From positions 95,266 to 159,265 of the forward strand of contig QRDG01000618.1 in NCBI GenBank assembly GCA_012064385.1: a DNA stretch of 64,000 nt, given 5' to 3'. This stretch comes from Puccinellia tenuiflora. Lineage: Eukaryota; Streptophyta; Magnoliopsida; Poales; Poaceae. The translations under genes and the position numbers were made by a program. Shown here piece after piece: positions 1-11,801 of the stretch (position 1 is its first letter; every line of letters starts with the position of its first letter). Under the pieces are notes generated by a model. That model was not told the DNA's origin, did no database searches, and saw only the letters and a list, made by a program, of their open reading frames with translations.

Positions 1-1504
1 ACCTGGTCTATTGCACATGGAACAAGGCAACGCAGCTTTTCATTGCCCCTAAAGAGACGGGGAAACGACGTAGCAAACGATGGAGCAGCCTGCACAGCAG
101 GAAAGAAACACTTTCCTATGTGATCTTCCGGAGTAAATCCAAATGTCCCTCTAAGCTATAATTCAAAACCAACAGTATAATATTAATAGAGTAAACAATG
201 CTCAGTATCGTTAAAAAAAATACTGTCTTGATTGAGAACTTCTTACGGTATTAAATGTCACACGTTTTGCAACTTCCATGACATTTTCGTAGAAGGAGCT
301 GGCAGATAGGTCATTAGTTTATTATTAATATAGAACAAAAAAGGCAACAAAAGCAGAGGCCTTTAAATTGCTACTTGCCACAAATGACACCAGCAAACGT
401 ACCTTCCAACAAAACTAAAATCTGAGAAAATAAAAGTTCTTTCAACGTCAAACCCACATGCTATGATATCTTTCGCATTTTCAAGGGCAAGACGTTTAGC
501 TTCACTAGTAGACAAGTCCTTCCAGAGGAACTTCTCATCATCAGTTAACTGTATCACTACAGGCACCTTGAAAGCATCCTGCAAATACCTGAAGAAAGAT
601 CTATAAGGTTAATAGAAAATAATTGTCCATCAGACTAGATGCGAGAATTATAAAAGTATGTTATTTTAAGTGTAGTTACGCACAGAGTATCAACGGATGC
701 CCTTATTCATGTTAGATGACTACTAAGTGAGTGAGACTTATTTTATGTCTGGGACACTGCAAGTTTGCTGAAACTCAAGGTTGCAGTATCAAAAGCTCAA
801 GTTTGCACATACTACTTTATAGTTTATAACATGTCTATTAACCATGCAGATCCAAAACGGGTCTTCACTAGGACATTTTGTGGTCAATGAAGAACAACTC
901 ATAGTCATCAATTAGTGGATCTCAAAAGAAAATTAAAAAAAAAAACTATAGATCACTGCACGTACGTCACAGGCGCACAGCACTTTCAGCGTGTAATGCA
1001 ACATATCAAGAAGATACCAGAGGAATCGTAACAGAAAATTAGTAGGCATGATTACTTACTTGGTAAACATGAAGGGGATGAGGTGACCAAGGTGCAGCGA
1101 CTCCGAGGAAGGCCCCCTTCCCGTGTACAGGTAGAACTTCTCCCCCCTCTCGTACATGTCAAGTAGCTGGTTCAGATCGCTAAATCAGGAAACAGCAAAT
1201 TCATCAGCAACTAAATCTAAACGCTTGCTGATCGACTGACGTTGAAATCAAGGGAAATTAGAGATCACCGGTGGGCAAAGAAAATCCCGCGGCGGAGGAA
1301 GCGATGCGGCGGTCTGGAAGTAAGGTGCGCGATGCGCTCCTTGAGGGCGGCGTCGATCTTCTCGCATCCAAATTTGTCCACCAATTTGCCGTAGTTGACG
1401 TCCGCCGTCCCGGTGACCTCCCACGGGGTCACCACCTGGTTGACTGCCAGATTCGCTGTCGCCTCAGTCACGTTAAGCACCGCCTCCGCAGTTTCGGCTT
1501 CCAT
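1..1504 (-). CDS. Cytosolic tryptophan--tRNA ligase, 5' part (exons 1-5), cut by window edge
   Basis: Charges tRNA-Trp with tryptophan in the cytosol. Five exons can be joined with GT/AG junctions and matching phase: 1504-1269, 1179-1060, 588-403, 298-247 and 155 to about 1. They give about 249 residues collinear with eukaryotic class I TrpRS. Exon 1 carries the conserved LTSRPPHRFLRRGIFFAHR stretch. Exon 2 has the HIGH-type ATP signature as HLGH. Exon 3 reads FKVPVVIQLTDDEKFLWKD and exon 5 has GFTPEDHIGK. The start at 1504 is the first ATG in frame with the family N-terminus; the frame stays open further upstream but looks unlike a protein. The KMSKS loop and C-terminus lie beyond the window. 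The last two bases (2-1) read GT on the minus strand and may be the donor of intron 5. No break is seen, so I infer a working housekeeping gene. Confidence 0.93.
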
Positions 1505-1639
1505 GGCCAGCCGAATTGGAGAGCTGAATAATCGAGGGATGTGCCGCCGGGTAAGGCGTAGGGGAGGGGATAAGGGAAAGATCGATGCGATAACCCCTAG
1601 GTTTCGGGGATATTTAAGAAGGAAGCGATGCCAACTATA

Positions 1640-1985
1640 GGTGGCCAGACCGGCCGGGCCCAGCGTGCCAGCCCGAGGCACGGCAAATTTGGCCCGGCCC
1701 AGATAAGTCACGGCACGGTAGTAAACGGGCCGTGCCCCGGCACGGCACGATTAATTTTTTTACGTATTTTACCTCTTTTTTTTATTTGGACCGTATTCGT
1801 GCCAGATGGGCTGTATTCGTGCCAGATGGGTCGTATTCGTGCCTAACGGGCCGTGCCAAAGCCGGCACGACGAGCCCTATTCGTGCCACCGGGACGTGCC
1901 GCGGATGAGTTAGAAGCCCGTGGGCCGGCCCGGCACGGCACGATTACGTAGCGTGCCTAACGGGCCGTGTCGACTCGACTGCATT
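1640..1985. repeat. GC-rich array of cGGGCCGTGCC-type motifs, possible hAT subterminal region
   Basis: Dense repeats of GGCCCGGC, CACGGCACG and CGGGCCGTGCC on both strands, just upstream of the TrpRS first exon. A 20-bp unit (GTATTCGTGCCAGATGGG-like) is repeated about three times at 1793-1850. Such arrays are typical of plant hAT subterminal regions. I do not see a matching pair of ends, so the superfamily is only a suggestion. The array overlaps the likely TrpRS promoter. Confidence 0.4.
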
Positions 1986-3115
1986 TTTGCTAGTCAAGTT
2001 AGATAAAAAAATAAGTTGGATTATGTTCAAAGGATCCATTGCTTTCGGTTCCTCCTGAGTGCAAATTCAGGTTGTGCCACAAGTTTTTCTTCAATTAGCC
2101 AGAAGTCACTTCGAGCGGCTTTGTTCGTTATACACCACTGGATGGAGTTGACGCAGTCTCCCGTTAGGTGTGAGCAACTAACCATCAGTTTCACTCAATT
2201 TATGACATGTGGGTCCCACAATTTATCCAGCGAGATGAAACTAATATGTTTTTTTAACAATTGCGGGTCCCACTATGGTGCCACATCGGCAGACACGAAA
2301 CACCGGTCAACAAAATATCTCTCGATCCCGACCCATGTCGCGCATGCACGCCCACTCGCTTCCCCGTTTCACCCTGAAATGAAGGTTAAATATCTAACGC
2401 AACCTCCACACCACGTCTATTTGGATGTAAATTATGAAACTAGATGGTACAACTAAGAATCTTGCTCCGCCCACTGTTCATCCGAAGCGTGGCCATTGTC
2501 AAGCAATTGAGGTTGGCAGGGTCGGTGGCCGGGTGGAAGCAAGCGGAAGTGGTGAGGGTGTGTGTGTGGGGGGGGGGAGGGGTTGAGAAGTTGGAGTGGT
2601 GAAGAGAAAAGGACGTTGTTCATCCCGAAATTCACCTCACCTGGCGCGCACTCGGTATAAGCACAGGTAAGTCGCCAATATTTTCTCTCTAGGCCCACGG
2701 AGGGTTCGGTTGCTTTGGCAACCTCGTTACATTTTCTGGAAACGCGTGCAAAAACTCATGGATCACCAATTCTTGTTGAAGTGAGGGTAGTTTGTTACGA
2801 TTTTGGGTAGCATCACGAACCATGAGCGTGTGTGGATTCTTTGCTCACGGGTTGTTACCAGATTGTTATAATGTTAAGAAGGTCTTATTGAGTGATCTTG
2901 AACTAAGTAGCGTATCTATGGGAGGAACCATACGTGGAGGCGATATACCACATAAAGATACGATCTGAGGGGGCTGAGTGTGGTCGCAATTTTTGTGTGT
3001 AATTTCGAGGGAAATATGACAATATAAAAGACATGACACCACCAATCCAACTTAAGTAGTAAACAAGATGAGATGATCCTGTGAAATATAGAAACAAATC
3101 GATATGAAAACGAGG
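1986..3115. other. Intergenic stretch, nothing recognised
   Basis: Open frames here are short and not protein-like. No TIR pair, tRNA or gene fragment was recognised. A G-rich run lies at about 2569-2580. Confidence 0.5.
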
Positions 3116-3116
3116 C

Positions 3117-3960
3117 ATGCTCAAGCGACACGATCGGTGGGCCACGCGATCACCCCTCCTACGATGTCGCCGCCATGATTTCGCGCCATCCCACGATGCT
3201 CACACTCTAACCGAATATATCAACGTAAGGGTGGCTGGACCCATGAAGTCGTACTTGGACATCAAACGCGCTGCATGCATGATCCATCCATCCAGCTTAA
3301 AATTGAAGTGCTAACTGAAGGTGTTAATCTGAGACAACGCACTACTTTGCTAGTTAATAAAAGCGTATCCGGTTAAAACAAGTAATCAGCGAGACGAGCA
3401 TGAGGGTCTTGCTGCGGGCGGCCGCCGGCGCTGACGACGATGACCGGATCGTGGATGCCTGGATGGTGCACATGAGACGCCACCTGAATTCAGGTTTAGG
3501 TTTTCCCAGGAAAAAAAGAGTTTAGGTTCTGAATTCAGAAATGCTTCCTGGGCATCCCTCCTTCCCAAAATATATTTTCATCCCACGGTCACCCGATTAC
3601 TCCTCCTACGATGCCGCCAAGATCAGATCCGCATGATTTCGCGCCATCCCACGATGCTCACACCGTAACCAAATAATATATCAACGTAAGCTAGGGAGAC
3701 TGAACCAATTAAGTCGTGGACAACACGCGCTGCATGATCTATCCAGCTTATTCGTTCAGATCTAGCCGAAGAAAAGTGGTAACTGAAAGGGTTTATCGAT
3801 CCGATCGAGCCAACATCTTTTCTAATTAATAGAACCGTATCCGATTCGAGAACAAATAATCAGCGAGATGAGCATGAGGGTCATGCTGCGGGCGGCCGCC
3901 GGCGGTGACGACGATGACGGGATCATGGATGGCGCACATGAGCCGCCACCTGAGCATGGC
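3117..3960. repeat. Direct tandem duplication, two diverged copies offset by 474 bp
   Basis: Copy 1 (about 3117-3485) and copy 2 (about 3588-3960) are collinear. Both contain CGCCATCCCACGATGCTCAC, the phrase ATATATCAACGTAAG, and the block AGCATGAGGGTC followed by GCGGGCGGCCGCCGGCG. The block sits at 3397 in copy 1 and 3871 in copy 2. Copy 2 contains the second exon of the HMA gene, so the duplication took the 3' half of that gene and its downstream DNA. Confidence 0.85.
3386..3485 (-). pseudogene. Truncated copy of the HMA gene, exon 2 only
   Basis: On the minus strand this matches the end of HMA exon 2 (RWRLMC..., then the GGRPQ.DPHA part). It carries about 8 extra bases after the TGTGC-CCATCC site, which shift the frame. 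The match stops abruptly at the codons for RWRLM, so the first half of the exon and exon 1 are absent. It cannot encode the domain. Confidence 0.75.
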
Positions 3961-4249
3961 CACATCCATGTCCGCCCCGAACACTATCACAATGCCCGTC
4001 ACCGGACCCACGGAGACATCCTTCACTCCTGCATCAATCAGTCGATCGCAGATCAGATTAAACCGGCCAGTTCATTCATGGATGCATGAACATATACAGT
4101 TCTAGCTAGCTAGCTTGCTAGGTACTGAACGTACCTGGCTGGTCGATGAGGCACCTTCTGATCGAGTCGGCGCACCAGCGGGCGTGCACTTCGTACACCT
4201 GCAGACCAACAGGCAGCGACATTGTTGGTTGCTGAGTTCTTCTGGGCAT
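3826..4249 (-). CDS. Small HMA-like (heavy-metal-associated fold) protein, two exons
   Basis: Exon 1 4249-4135 joins exon 2 4028-3826 through a GT/AG intron of about 106 bp in phase 1, giving about 105 residues. The sequence fits the beta-alpha-beta-beta-alpha-beta HMA fold of plant HPP/HIPP proteins: a strand VYEVHARW, helix ADSIRRCL, then QPGVKDVSV, TGIVIVFG and a second helix MDVAMLRWRLM. The metal-binding CxxC is not conserved, since only WCADSIRRC remains. No C-terminal CaaX box is present. The ATG at 4249 follows an AAAG context and a leader free of upstream starts nearby. Metal binding is doubtful; a protein-interaction role, as for some plant HMA proteins, is possible but inferred. 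The tail after GGRP may be eroded. Confidence 0.6.
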
Positions 4250-4379
4250 CTTTGCTTTGTTGGCCGGATGATGAAACCCTAGCAGCTACGGAGGGAAGTA
4301 CTCCTAAATAAGTCGATCGATATATATCGAGAGAAAGAAAAGAGATCGACCGACCGATCTGGGAAGAAACGGAAACAAT

Positions 4380-6470
4380 GATCAGCAATTAATATCACGG
4401 AAGATCTTTCATTTCCTAATCTGCTGAGGCTAAATCTCGGATTACTACCATGCACATTATGTATGGAATAATATCAATCTCAACACCTGTACGGAATATA
4501 ATAATTAGAACAAATTATCATTCCGTACGATGCGTTTACCAAATGAATTATTCACCATATGTTATTTGAGGTCTGAAAAAAATAACCGGGTATTTTTGTC
4601 TTTCTTCTTTGTACGTTGCTTTGTCGTTTGCCCCGATAAAAAGCTCTCGGCAAATCTCTATTTACCGGTAGGGCTTGCCTTTGAGCATTATTCACACGAT
4701 GACACGACAAACAATTTGCTGTAGGTACTGGTGCCTTTTATCGTGTGCCCAGGGGCTACGGCAAAACTGCCTGATTCCTTTAGTGCATGTCCCCAGTAAT
4801 GCAAATTTGTTAGTATGTTTAAAACATTGTTGGTTTCAGATCCAATTCCTATAATTTTAAATTAATATGAGATATACGAAGTGAAGCAGCGCTAGCAATG
4901 GTTATTTGTATAAGTTTCTATACTCAAACTTCACAGGAAATTAAGCAGGAAAATGGGACTTGATTTCATGGGTTTTGGTCACTGCTGCGCAAAACCTGTA
5001 CGAGCCGGCCGGCCTAAACTATGCCCAGTTGCAGTTTTGGAGACTCTGTATCTTTTATTAGACAGGTTCAAAGCACAATACACAGAAGTTGATTACAGCG
5101 CACCGAACGCGGATCGTGTCGAGGGAGGTGGTGCCATCACGCTGTTCAAAGTTTTCTATATATAGGTCACTGACGGAGTCTGAACTGAAGTAGATATCGA
5201 TTTATAATACTCCACCAATACTCAGAGGTGTCACAGGGAGACATCTTCACGTGCACTTCAAAGTTTTACGACTAACATTTTAGTTTGTTATAAGAGTACG
5301 TGTGCAAAGTAGCATTAATTTCCGTGCAGTACTCCACCATGCATGGTCACGGACAGAGTCTGAAATAGATATCAATTTATATCCTCCACCCATCTGACTT
5401 GACCCATGCATCACATGCGCGTGCAGATCAGCTGGAGCCATTGAAAACTTCTAACCCCGAGATGCATTTTCTTGTGCAGAGCATAAGCATTGGAGTACTA
5501 CCATATATTTTCCTAGCGGGTATTGACGATTAATCGCTCTCGTAACACGAAAACCCACCGAATTAATGCTGTAGCTTAAGGGAAGAGAATAAGATGTAAA
5601 AATGATGCAAAAGAGAGGGGAGATTAGTATCACTTACACATAAACTGAGGACCAGCTTGGAATATGATGCAAATATAGTACATATTAGAACAATAATGTC
5701 CCCCTGAATGCACGTTCTGGATACATTTGTATTGTTGGATACACTCAACTGCACAGATAGTAACTATGGGACGGCCATGCATGTTTGAACAGTATGTTCC
5801 TTCGGAGGATGTCATATAGGGGTCGGTGTGTTCTTCTGCTTCTTTTGCTTGGCTTCACGTTTTCATTATTAAGAACAGCGAGTATATACTAGCTCCTCCT
5901 TGCCAAGGTTTGACGATGATCACGGGTCGTCGAGGTGTCAGGGGTTCTAGAAGCTACGACATACATGTCATCGATCCAAAGGGGTTTCTGAGGCAAAGCT
6001 CCACTTTCCCCCTTGATGACTTACGGAAGATGACCAACTACATAGGGTTATAGAATGAAGAGGCAATACCCCTATGGGGTGGAGGGAACTTGATGGACAA
6101 ACGGTCAGACAGATATACAAAACATATTTTCTCTGAACGGGGAACTTGCCCACATACATGTACATAAGCTGTATAGTGACCTATATATATTGATGCAATA
6201 GTTTTTGTGATGTCTTAACAACATCTTTTATTCAGTAAGTACAGAGAAAACCCTCGTCCACGATCCTTGCATCCCACACAATCAGACCGTACAACGCACA
6301 CCACTAAAATGCCGCAACGTGAACGACGCACGCTTCTGGCATGACACTGATCTCAAACAGCGTCATAGCACTGATTTTATAAAAAAAAACTACAAAAGGA
6401 GATCGATGCAAAACATCATGACAACTAACGGTACTACTTTCGAACACGTACGTACTTCATCAGGGAAATG
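4380..6470. other. Intergenic, small repeats only
   Basis: No gene recognised. A short inverted repeat with 9-bp arms GTACGGAAT / ATTCCGTAC spans 4489-4528. The 4600-4780 stretch has TTTGCCG and GTGTGCCC-like words recalling CACTA subterminal repeats, without ends. A block of about 55 bp around 5166-5222 (GGTCACTGACGGAGTCTGAA) recurs diverged at 5344-5395. A 45-codon frame at 5916-6053 is unassigned. Confidence 0.45.
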
Positions 6471-6473
6471 GCT

Positions 6474-6707
6474 TCAGCGAATGATAAAGCACGAACCGGA
6501 CATGCATTGGCAAGAAGGTTTTGTACATGGAGTCCACTTGCATGATTCCCCACAGTAGTACCTCTGCCTTTGCACTCCCTCCTCGGTCACCATCACGATG
6601 GTCTCGTTTGAAACCCGTGGCAGGCGAGCCATGGCCGTTGGAGCTAACGCGAGTTGCAGAAGCATCACAGCAGCCAGCACACCGATTGCCTTGTTGCTAA
6701 TCTTCAT
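6474..6707 (-). CDS. Secreted cyclotide-like (cystine-knot) peptide precursor, copy 1
   Basis: A 77-residue precursor from one exon. Residues 1-27 form a signal peptide (hydrophobic run VLAAVMLLQLALAP, then TAMA). A short propeptide follows (LPRVSNETIVMVTEEG), then a C-terminal domain of about 25 residues with six cysteines in the order C-GES-C-x4-C-x4-C-x1-C-x4-C. That spacing, the loop-1 Glu and the single-residue loop 4 match the cyclotide knot. The precursor ends four residues after the last Cys (FIIR) with no Asn/Asp at the processing site, so I expect a linear form, as in several grass cyclotide-like proteins. The likely role is extracellular defence. A paralogue lies at 21679-21927 in opposite orientation. 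A TATA box lies at 6795-6802. Other knottin families remain possible. Confidence 0.8.
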   Translation of the reverse strand: MKISNKAIGVLAAVMLLQLALAPTAMARLPRVSNETIVMVTEEGVQRQRYYCGESCKWTPCTKPSCQCMSGSCFIIR

Positions 6708-6794
6708 ACTCGAGTATATCCTCTCCGAGCCTAGCCTGTTGTGATTTGGTAGCTTTGATTTGGTTTGATCTGGCCAGTCCTATCTTTCTCAGCC

Positions 6795-6802
6795 CTTTTA
6801 TA
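6795..6802 (-). promoter_or_regulatory. TATA box of cyclotide-like copy 1
   Basis: The minus strand reads CCTATAAAAGGGC about 90 bp upstream of the ATG at 6707, a canonical plant TATA box. The aligned position in the paralogue at 21.6 kb reads TATAGTAG instead. Confidence 0.75.
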
Positions 6803-7056
6803 GGCAGCTGCGAGGAGATAGGTAGGATCCAAGGCTTCGCTAAACCCTATACGATCCGGTTGGCTTAAAAAATAATCCACACTGTAGTCTTGGAGATTAA
6901 GGGCACCATGGTAGTACCGATGTATGCTAAACATGGAAGTATGTGCCTGTATGCTAAACATGGAAGTATGTGCCGTAGTGACTGATTGACATGTGAAGTT
7001 TATTTTTTGGAGTCTTTTACCCCTTGGTATTATGAAGGGCTGCATCACAACCAAAT

Positions 7057-7192
7057 TGATAGACGTATTTGTATAGGACTCTAATCTAACTTTGTACATG
7101 TATATGTATTGTAACTCTACCCCATATATAATGAGATAGGCCGGACCCTTGGAGGTACCGTGCAATACCCCTACAACCATTGTTATCTCACA
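7057..7192 (+). repeat. Left LTR of the Copia element
   Basis: 136 bp, TG...CA, identical to the right LTR. The PBS TGGTATCAGAGC follows at 7193-7204. Its last 29 bp plus the PBS recur inverted at 10279-10319. Confidence 0.95.
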
Positions 7193-7204
7193 TGGTATCA
7201 GAGC

Positions 7205-8242
7205 AGAGTATTCAGTCTCCATAGCAGCACGCCAGTGGGCACAGGTCATAGCAGCATGATGATCGCGGGGTTCATTATGAACAAGATCAACAGCACGAGA
7301 TGTATTCCAGGCCACTGTGCCATCTGTCCGCTGTTTGGGCTGACGAACACCACGCATAAGTCTGGTGGTAACGCCAATAGGAGAGGCGGGTGACGGCGAG
7401 GGCATCACCAACGGCGTTACGGCGGACGGCGAGGCAGGCGACGTAGAGGAGGCCGCTGTGCCAGGTGACTCCTCTGGCGTAGACGGGCCGGCAGATGGCG
7501 GCCCAGCTGGAGGCGAGCCGGGCGAACCGGCCTCGTGTGCATGGCCATCACTGGCGCCATGCATGCGATCGACGTGATCACCGTGATCACGTACCACATC
7601 GGCTGGATCTTCAGCATCCAGCAACTCGAGACGAGCTCCTCTTCCAACACCTGCACCATGGTTAGGCAAAAGAGACGGTGTATATGCAACATCAACAAAT
7701 TGGTCAGGAGTTGGAGGAGTGGTAAAGATAGATGGTATAGTGGAGTTTTGTGGTAAGTGAGAGAAGGGAAAAACGGTCTCGTCAAAAACGACGTCACGGG
7801 AGATGTACACTCGGTTTGTAGGAATATGGAGGCACTTGTAGCCTTTATGCATGGAGCTATAACCAAGGAAGACACATTGCTTAGAACGGAACTCAAGCTT
7901 GCGATGATTATATGGACGGAGATGCGGCCAACATGCACAACCGAAGACTTTGAGAAAGGTATAGTCAGGCACCTCTCCAAGGAGACGCTCTAGAGGAGTC
8001 TCCATGTTGATGACACGGCTAGGCAAGCGATTTATGAGGAAACACGCTGTAGAAAAGGCATCACCCCAAAAACGGTAAGGCGCCGAGGCATGTGCAAGAA
8101 GAGTTAAACCCGTTTCAACAATATGTCTATGTTTGCGTTCAGCGGTGCCATTCTGTTGATGTGTATGAGGACAAGAAACTCGATGTGAAATACCAAGATC
8201 AGTAAAAAACTTGTTTAGCCGATGGTATTCACCCCCCCCCAA
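7205..8242 (-). pseudogene. Copia integrase C-terminal half and start of RT (inverted segment)
   Basis: The minus-strand frame continues the integrase core begun at 8215-10179: EYHRLNKFFTDLGISHR, then HTHQQNGTAERKHRHIVE and GYKCLHI. A Pro/Ser-rich linker follows, then the beginning of the reverse transcriptase domain (HWRAAMETEYSAL). There the frame runs into the inverted PBS/LTR. The next RT residues (NKTWRLVPPR) are found on the opposite strand at 10323. The frame is offset from the upstream integrase part by a run of nine C (8232-8240). Confidence 0.9.
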
Positions 8243-10179
8243 TCCGACTGGACATGGATAATTTTCTTGTTTAAGAGTCGTTCAACATGTTTTTGGAACT
8301 CAATGAAGACATGGAAAACATCAGATTTTCGTTTCAACAAGTAGAGCCATGTAAAGCGACTATAAGCATCGACAAAACTCACATAATACTCATGTCCACT
8401 GGTAGAAATAGGGCCAGGGCCCCAAACATCTGAATATATAATCTCTAAAGGGGAAGTAGTAATACGAGTTGACAAAGAAAACGGTAACTGATGACTCTTG
8501 CCTTGCTGACAGGCATCACACACTACAGTTTTATTGACTGACACTGAGGGAAGCTCATGACGGTGGAGAACATGTTGAACTATAGGGGTGGCTGGATGCC
8601 CTAAACGTGAGTGCCATTGCTCACGGGAAACTTTGACACCACTGAAAGCTTGCTTGCCGAACGTCTCATCAAGCCTGTAAAGCTCACCACGGCAACCTCC
8701 TCTAAGAAGAACGTCTCTCGAAGCCCGATCCTTAACAAGAAAATAGGAAGGATGAAATTCAAAGAAGGCGTTATTATCACGTGTAAATTTTTTGACAGAG
8801 AGGAGATTGCGTGTGATGGACGGAACATGAAGAATATTTTTGAGATGAAGTGGATGTGAAGATGAAGAAATAGTAGAATGACCAATATGTTTAATGCGCA
8901 TACCTGAACCGTTCGCGGTTTGCACTTGATCCTTGCCATTGTAGGGCTCGTGTACGGAGAGCTTGGCGAGGTCATTGGTGAAGTGATCGGTAGCCGCCGT
9001 GTCAGCGTACCAGGCGGGGTCGATCGGGTAGGATGGAGTTGCGCCGTAGGAGATGTTGTTGGCGTTGTTGGTGCGGTTGTTGGCGGCAGCGGCGTTGGCG
9101 GAGCGGTTGGTGAAGGCAGCGAGCTGCCTATCCTTGTAGCGGCCGTCATTGCCGGCGCCTAGGAAGGTGGGATCATACCGCTTGAAGCAGCAGGAGGCCA
9201 CATGACCAACCTTGCTGCAAATCTGGCACGTGGGACGGTTGCCACCTCCACCAGACGACGAGCCTCCTCCCCCTCCGCCACGGGAAGAGCCGCCACCATC
9301 ACCGCGCTGCTGTGGCAGCGGTGTCGGCTGGTTGAAGAAGGGAGCCGAGGGAGGAGGCGGGAAGGCAGCACCTCGCGCCCGGAAGTTGACGTTGGCCATG
9401 TGGATGTCAGTGCCGAGTTCAGCGCGACGTGCGTTCATGCGCTGCTCGGTAGCAAGCAGCTGCGCATAGACGTCCCGAACCGGCATAGGATCAGTGAGCG
9501 CCCTAGCCGAAACCATCTGAACGAGAGCATCATACTCACCATCTAGCCCTGCACACAGATAACCAGTAAACTCGTCAGGGCGTAGTGGCTGGCCAATGGA
9601 TGCCAGCACATCTGCCATGGACTTGATCTCGTTGAAGAACACGGAGGCAGTTTTGTCCAGCTTCTTGGCCTTGTTGAGCTCGCCGCGGATCTGCATCGCA
9701 CGCGCCGTAGATTGGGAGGCGAAGCTGGCGGCTAGGGTTTCCCACGCCTCGTGGGACGTAGCCACCATCGTCATCATCCCGAGGACACTCTCGTGGAGGG
9801 AGCACACGATGGCGGAGAGGATGGCCTGGTCCTGTTGATGCCAGGCAGCGTACTGCGGGTTGGGGATTGTCGCCGGCTCACCGGCGGTGGCAGCGGCGGG
9901 GTTGGGGATCGTTGCAGACGGACACGGGAGAGTGCCATCGACGAACCCAAAGAGCAGATTGCTCCTTAGTATCGGAACAACCTGGGTCCTCCAGTAGATG
10001 AAGTTGTTGGAGTTGAGGCGGACGGTGATCTGACCCGTCAGGTTGATGGGCGACGACGGAATAACCGAGGTCACAGAGGTGGCGCCGGCCATCGTCGAGC
10101 CGAAGAGGCCAGGGAAGGCGGCCGAGGTAACCGAGGAGGCAGCCGAGGTAGTGGTCGAGGTAGAGCTCGAGGTCGTCAT
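8215..10179 (-). pseudogene. Copia gag-protease-integrase N-terminal part (inverted segment)
   Basis: 654 codons. Residues about 1-260 are gag (UBN2-like). A CCHC zinc knuckle CQICSKVGHVASC is near 315-330 after a Gly-rich linker. The aspartic protease site is seen as WYADTAATDH. GAG-pre-integrase (WHSRLGHP) follows, then the integrase catalytic start SDVWGPGP with VDAYSRFTWLY. The frame ends at a G9 homopolymer where SDWGG should continue to EY; 7 or 10 G would keep the frame. The leader and PBS lie at 10180-10290 on the minus strand. Confidence 0.92.
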
Positions 10180-10322
10180 GATCGGCAGCGAGTTCGGGAG
10201 GTAGGCGGAAGCGAGGATCGGCGACGGCGCCGAGATGAGTTTCGGCGGCGGCGGCGATTTAGGGTTTGGCCGGTGTCGGCTCTGATACCATGTGAGATAA
10301 CAATGGTTGTAGGGGTATTCAA

Positions 10323-11801
10323 GCTAACAAGACTTGGCGACTAGTTCCTCCTCGCCTTGGAGTTAATATCATTGACTGCAAGTGGGTTTTCAAAATCAAG
10401 CAAAAATCTGATGGTACTATTGAGAGATACAAAGCACGCTTGGTTGCAAAGGGGTTTAAGCAGCGTTATGGACTCGACTATGAGGATACCTTCAGCCCCG
10501 TTGTCAAGCCAACTACTATTCGGTTACTACTGTCCATGGCTCTTACACACGGGTGGCATCTTCGACAGCTAGATATTCAGAATGCTTTTCTGCATGGTGT
10601 TCTTGAGGAGGAGGTTTACATGCGTCAGCCCCCTGGTTTTGAGGATTCGTCACATCCTGATTATATTTGTCGACTTGATAAGGCTCTCTATGGACTGAAA
10701 CAGGCTCCTCGTGCTTGGCATGCTCGGTTGAGTGCAGTCCTTTCTGGACTTGGGTTTGTTGCATCGACTGCCGACACTTCTCTATTTATTCTCCAGAGGC
10801 CTGAGATCACTATATATTTGCTTGTTTATGTCGACGATATTATTGTGGTGAGCTCCTCCACTACTGCTACTGATCGCCTTCTTGTTCAGCTGGGATCCTC
10901 TTTTGCTCTCAAGGATCTTGGTGCACTACATTATTTTCTTGGTATAGAGGTGAAGCGTTCCCCTGGTTGTCTTCACCTCAGTCAGCAGAAGTATGCGTCT
11001 GAACTTCTCAGGCGTGCTGGTCTGTTGAAGTGTGCCCCCACGACTACTCCTATGACCTCTACTGATAAGTTGAGTTCAACGGATGGCACCTTACTTTCAG
11101 CAGAGGAGTCTACTCGTTATCGCAGCATTGTTGGAGGATTGCAGTATCTTACCATGACCAGACCTGATCTTGCGTTTGCGGTGAATAAGGTGTGTCAGTT
11201 TCTCTCTGCTCCTCGTTGTACTCACTGGGCAGCAGTGAAACGTATTCTGCGATATGTTCATGGCACCTTGACATATGGTCTACTCTTGAGACGGCCTACA
11301 TCATCTCCTGATCTTTGATCCGCTTTCTCTGATGCGGATTGGGCTGGTAATTCTGATGATCGGCGATCAACCGGGGGATATGCCATCTTCTATGGTGGTA
11401 ATTTGGTTTCTTGGAGTGCTAGAAAGCAAGCTACCGTGTCTCGTTCCAGTACTGAGTCTGAGTACAAGGCGCTTGCTAATGCTACTGCAGAGTTGATATG
11501 GGTACAAGCCTTGCTAACTGAACTTGGTGCTTCTCAGCGTCATCCACCGGTATTATGGTGTGATAATATTGGTGCAACATTCCTTTCCTCGAACCCGGTA
11601 TTTCATGCACGGACTAAACACATTGAGGTGGATTTTCATTTTGTTCGAGAGAGGGTGGTACAGAAGCTGTTGCAAATTCGGTTTATCTCATCCAAGGATC
11701 AGTTGGCAGATATATTTACTAAACCTCTTCCACTACCATTGTTTCAGTTCTGTAGACACAATCTCAACGTTGGTATCCCCGTTGAGATTGAGGGAGGGTG
11801 A
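10323..11801 (+). pseudogene. Copia reverse transcriptase and RNase H (LTR orientation)
   Basis: The RT frame runs from NKTWRLVPPRLG through YKARLVAKGFKQ and the active site YVDDIIV to a TGA at about 11316-11318. The frame then continues unchanged into RNase H (SDADWAG, STESEYKAL, CDNIGA, HARTKHIEVDFHF). The TGA is therefore a single nonsense mutation just before RNase H. The final stop codon overlaps the first TG of the right LTR. The missing RT N-terminus is at 7205 on the other strand. Confidence 0.92.

Noticed and set aside
1265..1711. Longer TrpRS N-terminus starting at 1711
   Set aside because: The extra residues are not like any TrpRS and have no targeting-peptide look; the ATG at 1504 fits the family start.
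9202..9546. Plus-strand frames opposite Copia gag
   Set aside because: Shadow frames of the gag zinc-knuckle and Gly-rich linker region on the minus strand.
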